Part shown: positions 8,783-15,920 of the stretch, in pieces
Layout: each line of letters begins with the position of its first letter
How positions within the stretch are numbered: position 1 is the stretch's first letter
Assembly: GCA_002729885.1 (NCBI GenBank)
Contig: PBUB01000002.1
Span: forward strand, 673,745-737,744
DNA length: 64,000 bases
From: Spirochaetaceae bacterium
GTDB lineage: Bacteria > Spirochaetota > Leptospiria > Leptospirales > Leptonemataceae
Direction of reading: 5' to 3'
Program-made: the position numbers and the translations under genes
Notes under the pieces: model-generated
Database searches by the model: none
What the model was told of the DNA's origin: nothing
Seen by the model: only the letters and a program-made list of their open reading frames with translations

Positions 8783-9844
8783 TTAATCCCAGAGTGCAAA
8801 CGTTTCAAATGGCAGCTCTGGATATTGGCTTTTCAGGCTGTCCAGAGCTTCAATTGCTCTCTGACCACTGCTATAAAGCCCATACAGAGCTGAACCACTG
8901 CCCGATAGAGAGGAGTAGTCAGCACCAGTCTGAACCATCGATTCCTTGATTCCTGCCAGTTCCGGATGCATTTCAAACACCGGTAGCTCAAAATCGTTGG
9001 TCCAGTGTGCCAGGCGACTCCACTCTCCAGCGGCTATGGCATGCCAGTCTGAATCGCTTAGCAGAGACCCAAGTTTTGCATCCTCGCTTTGCTGTAAAGG
9101 TCTTTTCAATCTACTGTACGCCTCCGCAGTGGATACAAACAGCCCTGGAAAGCATAGAACACCGTACACAGGTCCGGCCTTCACGGGACTGATTCTTTCG
9201 CCGGTGCCTTCCACCAGAGCAGGTGTATTATCCAGAAAAAATGTAACATCAGCACCCAGTTCCGGGGCCAGTGCTCTGGCCTGGCTCATAGAAATCCAGT
9301 TCTGGTTCACACCGTACAATAATATCAAAGCAGCATTGGCCGAACCGGCACCAACTCCAGTGCCTGGAGGGATGCGCTTTTGCAGCTGGATGCTCAGTCG
9401 CGGTAAGGAGTCCTGGTCTGCATCTTCTGAGCGATGCTGTTGCAGCAGCTTTACTGCTCGCATCATTAAATTCTTATCCAGGTGGGGGCCTCGCTCGCTT
9501 ACATCGTCAAAGGCCTGTCGAATGGAATCCGGCCCTACAATCAAATTCTCCGAGCTAAAGATAAACTGGTCCGCTGTCTCAAAGTGGATAGAGTCTCCGC
9601 GAAAGAGCGGAGTTGGTTTTACAGAGGGGTATTCCGCGGTTGGATCAGAAGGGGCATTGGTTGATGGGGCAGCGGCTTCCGAGTTTCGTTCCGGGGGGCC
9701 TTCAGCGCCAGCTTCTCCAGGGCCAGGATCCGGAGAGCCCAGTCGAATGGGTAGAAATAGACTGTAGATTTGATGAAGTCCGTCTTTGCTGGCCAGCCGC
9801 GGGCCCACGGTGAGGCCCAGGTTGATCTTACACGGACAATACAC
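8783..9844 (-). CDS. ispE: 4-diphosphocytidyl-2-C-methyl-D-erythritol kinase
   Basis: GHMP-family kinase of the non-mevalonate isoprenoid pathway. The N-terminal PCKINLGLTV holds the substrate Lys. The ATP loop is PPGTGVGAGSANAAL (about 158-172), LGADVTFFL is the typical GHMP follow-on motif, and the C-terminal SGSGSALYGL loop is present. At 353 residues it is about 50 longer than usual. The excess is a Pro/Ala/Glu/Ser-rich low-complexity insert at about 37-85 between the first strands, absent from typical IspE as far as I know. It lies downstream of rpmG and upstream of tRNA-Gln. Confidence 0.93.
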   Translation of the reverse strand: MYCPCKINLGLTVGPRLASKDGLHQIYSLFLPIRLGSPDPGPGEAGAEGPPERNSEAAAPSTNAPSDPTAEYPSVKPTPLFRGDSIHFETADQFIFSSENLIVGPDSIRQAFDDVSERGPHLDKNLMMRAVKLLQQHRSEDADQDSLPRLSIQLQKRIPPGTGVGAGSANAALILLYGVNQNWISMSQARALAPELGADVTFFLDNTPALVEGTGERISPVKAGPVYGVLCFPGLFVSTAEAYSRLKRPLQQSEDAKLGSLLSDSDWHAIAAGEWSRLAHWTNDFELPVFEMHPELAGIKESMVQTGADYSSLSGSGSALYGLYSSGQRAIEALDSLKSQYPELPFETFALWD

Positions 9845-9889
9845 AGCTGGTGGAGGGCATTCCCTGGGCGCCTGGAATGCCAGAAGGCA

Positions 9890-10048
9890 TTATTTGCTGA
9901 TCTTTTTCTCTACGAACTTCACATACTTGCGAGCTTTTGGATCGAACTTATTCACTTCCAGCTTCTCAGTATGGAGCTTCTTATTTTTGGTCGTAGTATA
10001 GAAATAACCCGTTCCAGCAGTGGACTCAAGCTTGATAATTTCTCTCAT
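9890..10048 (-). CDS. rpmG: 50S ribosomal protein L33
   Basis: Small large-subunit protein of 52 residues starting MREIIKLES. An AAGGA Shine-Dalgarno precedes this ATG, so the ATG 11 codons further upstream is rejected. No CxxC pairs are present: this is the zinc-independent (C-minus) paralogue type. The body ([24 protein letters not shown]) matches the family along its length. It lies 45 bp before ispE on the same strand and is divergent from the ankyrin gene, with which it shares the 10049-10234 promoter region. Confidence 0.95.
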   Translation of the reverse strand: MREIIKLESTAGTGYFYTTTKNKKLHTEKLEVNKFDPKARKYVKFVEKKISK

Positions 10049-10234
10049 GATTCCTTTTTTCTCAGACCCGTCTGGCGTCAATTCACTAAACTATACGGGG
10101 CCAATCCCTGGATGAGCAAGGCCTTTCCTCGGCGGAGCCACTGGGCGGATTTTTTATATCTGCCCCTCAATTCAGGACTTTTCTGTCCGATGCCGAAATA
10201 GCGGCCTCATAGAATACATTGCCGGAGGGAGCCT

Positions 10235-11791
10235 TTGGACATCAACATTCCCCGCAAACTGAATCGAGTTCTGAGTTCGGCAGCCGTTGCCCTGGCTTTG
10301 CTTGCCATTGGTTTCCCTTTTGCAAAACCTTCCCTGGCCAGTGAACCCGGTGCTACAGATATCCTGCTGCGAGATGCTGAGTACTGTAATTTAAGGGGAG
10401 TGGAATTGGCCTTGCAGCACGGCGCGGATCCCAATGCCAGATCAAGGGATGGAAAGACTGCTGCGATGTATATTCTGGAGTGCAAAGCCAGGTTTATGCA
10501 ATGGCAGTGGGCCGGTGATGTTCGGTTGGAGGCCACCATTCTTTCAAGCCTCGCGCGGCTTCTGGAAGCGGGCGCGGATCTCGCTCAGAAGGACTCACAA
10601 AATCGAAGCCTGTTAGAGTATGCCTTTACGGCCCGTCATTTACCGGCTGTTCAACTTCTTCTAGAGGCCGGTGCTGAATTTGGCGCCGGAGATTGTTCTG
10701 GTAAAGGTGCCGTGAAGGCATTTCTCACGAACTATGTGCATGCTTTTGAATACATCCGATTTCCGGTGCAGGAGGAGCAAAAGCTGTATCAAAGGGTAGT
10801 TCTACAAATTATAAAAAGGTGCGAATCGAACCAGCGTCAGGAATTACTTTCGCAACTACTGGAGGGTGCGCTTCGAACTGCTCACTTTGAGGCTATTCCG
10901 TTCCTGATGGAACTGGAAGCCGGGCCTCCATCTCGCTGGCAAGACGACGGACCGCTTCTAACGCTGCTTCAATACTCAGAGGATGCGGCCTATGTTGCCC
11001 TGGAGTCTCTTCTGAGCAGCGATTTCGCCCATGAGATTGCTAAGTGGAAAACCGTGCCGGCACTACATCAGGCGGCTTTGCTGGGAAATACGCAAGCTCT
11101 CAAGTTGATGATTGAGTCTGGCATCCCGGCCGATATCCGGGCCGAATCACACGAAACGGCTCTGCACGTTGCTGCGCTATTCGGGCATACCGGTTCCATG
11201 CAGTATCTGGTTTCGCAGGGGCTATCTATAGAGAGTAAGGCCAGAGCAGGTCGAACTCCTTTGATGTTTGCCGTGCAGAGCGGTGAATTGGAGGCTGTGG
11301 CTTACCTGCTCCAGAAAGGGGCCTCTATTCATGCGAAAGACCAGGATGGAATCACCGCGCTCCATCTTGCTGTCAAATTCGCCGACAAATTTCCCTTCCG
11401 GCGGACGATGATGGGGAGCCGAGAACGCAGCGAATTTTCCCTCCACCGGGTATGGTCATTGGAAGGGCGCAAGATTGATCTGGTGGATCTGCAACGGATT
11501 CAGCCGGACGGTTCTCTGACTGAAGCGATAGATCCGCAAAAAGACTATAGAGAGGATTCGAGACGGCTGGAGGAACTGCGGCCTGCTCAGCCTTCGAAGG
11601 AAGAGATTGTGGGGACACCACCACAGAAGGAAGAGGTGAATGGACCGGAAGTCAGGACGAAAATCCTGGAGCTATTGCTGGACAGTGGAGCCAGGCCCAA
11701 TGCAAGGGATTCCGCTGGAAGAGTCCCACTGGATTTCGCCTCCGAAGCAGCGAGACCGGTGATCGCTCCAATACTGAGCAAATACAATTAA
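10235..11791 (+). CDS. exported ankyrin-repeat protein
   Basis: A 518-residue protein with a signal peptide (hydrophobic 13-31, likely cut after SLA-S) followed by ankyrin repeats. Good repeats are seen at about 40-70, 105-150, 280-385 (three clear units with the GxTALHxAxxxG pattern) and 475-515. An Arg/Glu-rich non-repeat insert lies at about 395-470. The start codon is TTG, preceded by GGAGGG at about 6 nt. No upstream in-frame ATG fits. The protein is likely periplasmic and acts in protein-protein binding; the partner is unknown. A GC hairpin without a T-run at about 11840-11860 could end the transcript. Confidence 0.85.
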   Translation: MDINIPRKLNRVLSSAAVALALLAIGFPFAKPSLASEPGATDILLRDAEYCNLRGVELALQHGADPNARSRDGKTAAMYILECKARFMQWQWAGDVRLEATILSSLARLLEAGADLAQKDSQNRSLLEYAFTARHLPAVQLLLEAGAEFGAGDCSGKGAVKAFLTNYVHAFEYIRFPVQEEQKLYQRVVLQIIKRCESNQRQELLSQLLEGALRTAHFEAIPFLMELEAGPPSRWQDDGPLLTLLQYSEDAAYVALESLLSSDFAHEIAKWKTVPALHQAALLGNTQALKLMIESGIPADIRAESHETALHVAALFGHTGSMQYLVSQGLSIESKARAGRTPLMFAVQSGELEAVAYLLQKGASIHAKDQDGITALHLAVKFADKFPFRRTMMGSRERSEFSLHRVWSLEGRKIDLVDLQRIQPDGSLTEAIDPQKDYREDSRRLEELRPAQPSKEEIVGTPPQKEEVNGPEVRTKILELLLDSGARPNARDSAGRVPLDFASEAARPVIAPILSKYN

Positions 11792-11881
11792 AAGATTAGA
11801 ATTGAGTTTTCCGCCACAGCGCTGCTATTGTGGGGCTGGCCGCGGAGCCACGGCCACTGTGCCGTCAATACACAAGGGGCA

Positions 11882-12685
11882 TCAATTTACGATGAGCTTG
11901 CGTAGCAGCTCCCTTTCTTCAGCATCAAAGTACTTTTCGTTTTCAGCCATGATGGTTTTGATCATATCCACACTCATATAGTCAATGGTGCGGCTGTAGG
12001 CGATGTCGTTGTAGGGCTCAAACCACTGGAAAATGAAGCCACCAGGTTTTTCCCAGATATCGGCCCCTCGCATGGTTTCCTCATCTACCGTGGACCGGGT
12101 TTTCTGACCGTAGGTCTTTTCCAGTTTTTCCCCAATCCATTTGGACTGTATGAAGGGCAGAATGACCCGCACATGGAAAAGCCGACCTTCCATGGTGTCG
12201 TACTCTTCTTCCGTGAGCTGATGGTTGTTCAGCTTGGCTACATTCAGGGGGCTCTTGTAGAAGTTGTATCTATAGAGAATATCGTTTCTTTTGACCAGGA
12301 TGTAACGGTCTTCCACCGCCATTACAATTTCGATCCGTTCCGGAGTATTGGCAGCAGTAGCCAGGTCCTGGAAGCGCTTCTTTACCGCGGAGTAATTGGT
12401 CATCCAGGGGGTGTCTGCAAAACCGTTCAGTTCAGCATTTCCTGCATCTACGGCGGGTTGTTCGAACTCACCCGGGGCCTCTGCCAGGATTATTTCTCCG
12501 TCGTCGCGCAGGGGAGCCTCCGCCAGTTCCATGGAGTCCGTGGGCCCGGTTTCATAGAGGTTCAGATCACGGTTTGCCTCATTGTCCCTGGCCGTGACCA
12601 GACTGGGCAAGATTACCATGGCTGGAATGGCTAAATAGAGAGCCATTAATGTCAGGCCCCAGAATGTATGCTTACTACCCCGCAT
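11882..12685 (-). CDS. hypothetical exported protein, 267 aa
   Basis: I do not recognise a family. A signal peptide or uncleaved anchor is seen at about 8-31 (AIPAMVILPSLVTA). An acidic, disordered stretch follows at 33-90, then an ordered mixed alpha/beta part at 95-267 rich in aromatic residues (YRYNFYKS, FIFQWFEPYND). There is no Cys lipobox. It converges with the ankyrin gene and lies downstream of, and on the same strand as, the coupled small protein and FIST-cyclase genes, but 174 bp away. Confidence 0.75.
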   Translation of the reverse strand: MRGSKHTFWGLTLMALYLAIPAMVILPSLVTARDNEANRDLNLYETGPTDSMELAEAPLRDDGEIILAEAPGEFEQPAVDAGNAELNGFADTPWMTNYSAVKKRFQDLATAANTPERIEIVMAVEDRYILVKRNDILYRYNFYKSPLNVAKLNNHQLTEEEYDTMEGRLFHVRVILPFIQSKWIGEKLEKTYGQKTRSTVDEETMRGADIWEKPGGFIFQWFEPYNDIAYSRTIDYMSVDMIKTIMAENEKYFDAEERELLRKLIVN

Positions 12686-12859
12686 AGTTCCACTATCGGA
12701 GATTTTTTATTTTTCTCCAAGGAATATTATGCTTCAGGGACGACGCTGGAAGGCTTTGCGCTGGAATTATCTCAGACTGGATGGGTGCCGCTGCCGGCGA
12801 TTCGAGTCTCGAATTCCGCTCCCGTCGGAGCCTGGTGCGAAAAAAAATGTCGCTGAGAA

Positions 12860-13489
12860 CTAGTTACCGCAGTAGCCGGTCCAGAGATAGCCGGCCGGAG
12901 TGGACGTTCCGTGGATGCACATGGAGTTTTCGAATACACAGACGGGTCCTGAGGGATTCTCCTGACCCTGCTTCAACGTGGCCTCCGGAATTCGGGCGGC
13001 CAGCTTCAGGATGTAGTCCAGGGATTCGGAACGGGTCATGTCGTATGGCTCGGTGCCGCAACGCCAGACGTTCAAGGAGCAGGCACCGTATTTCTCCAGG
13101 GCAGACCGGTTACGCTGAATAAGCGCGCTCAGGACTGCGTAGCGCAGGTCGTCGTAGCTGGCAAAAAGTTGGCCCGGACCTCTGTTCTCCAGGCAGAGCC
13201 GATGCTTTCGAGCCACAACGCCTGCATCGTTCCACTGAACTTGAGCAAAGTCCTTAGCATGATCCTTTTCAATGGTGCGGTAGATCTGTATAGCACGGTC
13301 TGGATCTGTGGCTTCCAGGACCTTTGCCTCCTGTAGTAAATCGTTTACGTCCGGGCGCTTTTCTGGTCTGGTTTCAGAGACCAGAGGTAGGGTCGCGGCC
13401 GTCGCCAGGACAAGCAAGAGGAACACCACCCGGGCTTTCGCCCATGCTCTTCGGGAAGCTCTCGCGCAAAATTTCCTCCAGGCATTCAT
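12860..13489 (-). CDS. small exported protein coupled to the FIST-adenylate cyclase
   Basis: A 209-residue protein with an Arg-rich N-terminus and a hydrophobic segment at about 21-37 (VVFLLLVLATAATLPL), likely a signal peptide or anchor. Residues 48-80 resemble a single TPR-like helix pair (LLQEAKVLEATDPDRAIQIYRTIEKD). The C-terminal part has six Cys, suggesting disulfides outside the cytoplasm. The start overlaps the stop of the cyclase gene by 4 nt (ATGA), so the two are translationally coupled and probably work together. No family is recognised. Confidence 0.75.
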   Translation of the reverse strand: MNAWRKFCARASRRAWAKARVVFLLLVLATAATLPLVSETRPEKRPDVNDLLQEAKVLEATDPDRAIQIYRTIEKDHAKDFAQVQWNDAGVVARKHRLCLENRGPGQLFASYDDLRYAVLSALIQRNRSALEKYGACSLNVWRCGTEPYDMTRSESLDYILKLAARIPEATLKQGQENPSGPVCVFENSMCIHGTSTPAGYLWTGYCGN

Positions 13490-15543
13490 TCAGTTGCCTG
13501 CCATAGATAGGTTTGCATGATTCCCTTTCCTTTGATGTCCACAGTTCGAGGCATTAGAGAGTGGGGTTGGCCCAGAAGTTCAAAGGTTCTTTCGCTTACC
13601 TGGATGCAATCGGGCTCTCCATGAGATTCCATTCTTTGAGCCATGTTTACTGTATCGCCCCAGAGATCGTAGCTGAACTTGTGCGTGCCGATGACGCCTG
13701 CTGCCACAGGACCGGAATGGATGCCAGCCCTTAGCTTCAATGTGAGATCGTGCCTGTCATTAATCTGCTTCATATGATCCATCATGGCACCTGCAGCAGC
13801 CATGCAACGTCGGGCATGATCGGGAACCGGTTCCGGCACACCGGCGGCCGCCATGTAAGCATCTCCGATTGTCTTGATCTTTTCAATTCCCAGTTCCTGG
13901 CTGATTCGATCGAACTCGGTGAAGATGTCGTTTAACAGCTCTACCAGGGCAGCCGGTTCTACCGTAGCGGAAAGCCGGGTGAAGCCTACAAGATCTGCAA
14001 AGAGTACCGAAGCTTCCTCCACGCGATCGGAGATATTGGTGGCTCCGGACTTCAATCGTTCTGCAATAGAGGCTGGTAGAATATTCAATAGAAGTTCATC
14101 GCTTTTCTGTTGTTCTCGCTCCAGATCTCCTGCAGTTAATCTCAGAAAATGCCCCAGGATTCTTTTTTCCCTTCGAAGCTGATTTACTTCTGCCTTTAAG
14201 TGCTCTACGGATTCTGTGCTAGGCGAAGAGCTTTCTACCAGATCCCTCAATTCATCGGCACTGAATCTGGCCGGTCTTTCGCCGGAACCGCTGAATGCTC
14301 CTGGTCTGGACTCCCTGTTTCCGGAAGTTAAACCTGGAGCAGCAGACCGGCCGGAGCCTATTTCTGAATTCTCCAGGTTCGCTTTTGACTCCAGAAGCCT
14401 GAGTGCCACCACGGAAATTACAGTATTATGAAGACCACAGCTCTGACCTGTGGTTGTTCCGATTTCTCCCCAGGAACTGAATCCAGCGAGAGGCAGATTC
14501 CAGAGCCTATGGATGGCCTGCAGTTCCTTCTGCATGTACTGCCCGAAGCTGCGGGAGCGAAGAGCGCAGTTGAACATCAAGACTGCATCGCTACCATCTA
14601 CAGAAAGGCTGTCCCTGAAGTTCTGCATCTCGCCGACGCTGTGCTCGATGGTCTCCAGGGCATTGGGAGAACAGAAACGAACCAGGGAACCTTCAGGAAT
14701 ATCGCCACCATAGGTGACCGATTTCTTGCTTCCATCCATCTGGATGACAGCTCGCATAACTTCATTTCCAGAAGCGTTGCGAAGTAGAATAGGATACTCT
14801 CCGGCCGCCATCAAATCTGGATCGATATGATTCATTACCGGACTGGCAGCAGCAGGCTTTAAATCGAAGTAATGGCTATAGAAATCTGTGGCCGGAATTC
14901 CTTCGATTTCCAGAACTTCACGTCCGCTGGAGCGCGTAATTCTCTTGGGCGTTCCCAGTTCTTTCCATCCGCTTACTGCCAGTCCTTTTACCTCTACGAA
15001 ATCGGAGTCCAGAACCAGAGCATAAAGACCGGCATCGAAAATCTTTTCGCCGGTAAAGAATGGAGGTTTCTCAAGTAGACCAAAGCTGCTGGGCACGGCT
15101 CCAAACACTGAGGCTTTGGGAATCTCATGAAAGATGCCTTCCAGGACGGGCTCCGGCGCTACCTGTAGAGATCCAGGGGCAACAAGAAGTAGTAGAGAAG
15201 GGCGACTGAAAGCAGAAGCCATAAAGAGCCCCAGCTTTCGCCCCAGTTCCCGGTGATCGGAATGAGGTTCAAAAACTTTCAGACAGTAGGCTTCCTGTGG
15301 CAAATCCAGGATTAATGCAACAATGCCATCCGAGAAAACGTGATCCTGAGCGATGGGTTCTGCGGCGCAGCTACCAAAAACAGAAAAGCCATGCCTTGCA
15401 AATGGTTCCAGCACATCCGGAGAAAGGATGCGATCCTGGACAAATACTATGGCCAGGCCCGGACCATGGTCAAGGGGAGGCAGGGTTCGCAATGCCTGTT
15501 CCAGCTCCCCGGGGTTGCCGGCCTGAATCAAATAGGGCTTCAA
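13486..15543 (-). CDS. FIST-domain class III adenylate cyclase
   Basis: A 685-residue sensor enzyme. Residues 1-210 match a FIST N-terminal domain and 215-385 a FIST C-terminal domain, a module that binds small ligands in other signal proteins. A Ser/Gly-rich linker (390-440), a coiled coil (445-482) and a transducer-like LLLNILPASIAERLKSG segment (484-500) lead to the cyclase domain (508-685). Metal-binding D517 and D561, transition-state N633 and R637, and the purine-specifying pair K557 and D626 are all present. K/D selects ATP, so cAMP is the predicted product. There is no membrane segment; it is cytoplasmic. The start is TTG with a weak ribosome site. The next gene overlaps by 4 nt. Confidence 0.88.
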   Translation of the reverse strand: MKPYLIQAGNPGELEQALRTLPPLDHGPGLAIVFVQDRILSPDVLEPFARHGFSVFGSCAAEPIAQDHVFSDGIVALILDLPQEAYCLKVFEPHSDHRELGRKLGLFMASAFSRPSLLLLVAPGSLQVAPEPVLEGIFHEIPKASVFGAVPSSFGLLEKPPFFTGEKIFDAGLYALVLDSDFVEVKGLAVSGWKELGTPKRITRSSGREVLEIEGIPATDFYSHYFDLKPAAASPVMNHIDPDLMAAGEYPILLRNASGNEVMRAVIQMDGSKKSVTYGGDIPEGSLVRFCSPNALETIEHSVGEMQNFRDSLSVDGSDAVLMFNCALRSRSFGQYMQKELQAIHRLWNLPLAGFSSWGEIGTTTGQSCGLHNTVISVVALRLLESKANLENSEIGSGRSAAPGLTSGNRESRPGAFSGSGERPARFSADELRDLVESSSPSTESVEHLKAEVNQLRREKRILGHFLRLTAGDLEREQQKSDELLLNILPASIAERLKSGATNISDRVEEASVLFADLVGFTRLSATVEPAALVELLNDIFTEFDRISQELGIEKIKTIGDAYMAAAGVPEPVPDHARRCMAAAGAMMDHMKQINDRHDLTLKLRAGIHSGPVAAGVIGTHKFSYDLWGDTVNMAQRMESHGEPDCIQVSERTFELLGQPHSLMPRTVDIKGKGIMQTYLWQATE

Positions 15544-15836
15544 AGTGATATCAATTTATGGCCTTGAGCACAGGAGGCAAGTAGTTCCGGAGCAGTAATT
15601 CGAAGACCCTGATGCCGTGAAAGTCCGAGGAATCCTAAATTCCTTGAAGCAATCCTGGGATTTTTCAACCTGGTCTGGCTTTGTTCTGGGTCCGTAAAAT
15701 AGTCTGGGATTTATCAATTCCCGAATCAGGAAAGGTCTGCCGGGCAGGCACGGATTGTATTGGCCAGCCAGGATGGAAAAACTAATAGCATTGCTGCTAT
15801 ACCTGACGTTTGAATCCAGAAATAGAAGCGAAAAAA

Positions 15837-15871
15837 TAAGTTTACGTAGTATTATCAAAAATTAAGTTTAC
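15837..15871. repeat. direct repeat in the FIST-cyclase/Lcl-lipoprotein divergent region
   Basis: TAAGTTTAC occurs twice, at 15837-15845 and 15863-15871, 26 bp apart start to start, in an AT-rich stretch about 50-85 bp before the lipoprotein ATG. It could be a regulator site. The rest of the 377-bp gap 15544-15920 holds no gene that I can support and no clear consensus promoter. Confidence 0.3.
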
Positions 15872-15920
15872 AAAGTTCGTTTCTCCAGAGTGTTCCAGTC
15901 CCGAGAAACTCGAAATTCTT

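Noticed and set aside
15556..15858. 100-codon minus-strand ORF upstream of the FIST cyclase
   Set aside because: No ribosome site, no family resemblance, mixed composition, and it fills the promoter region between divergent genes.
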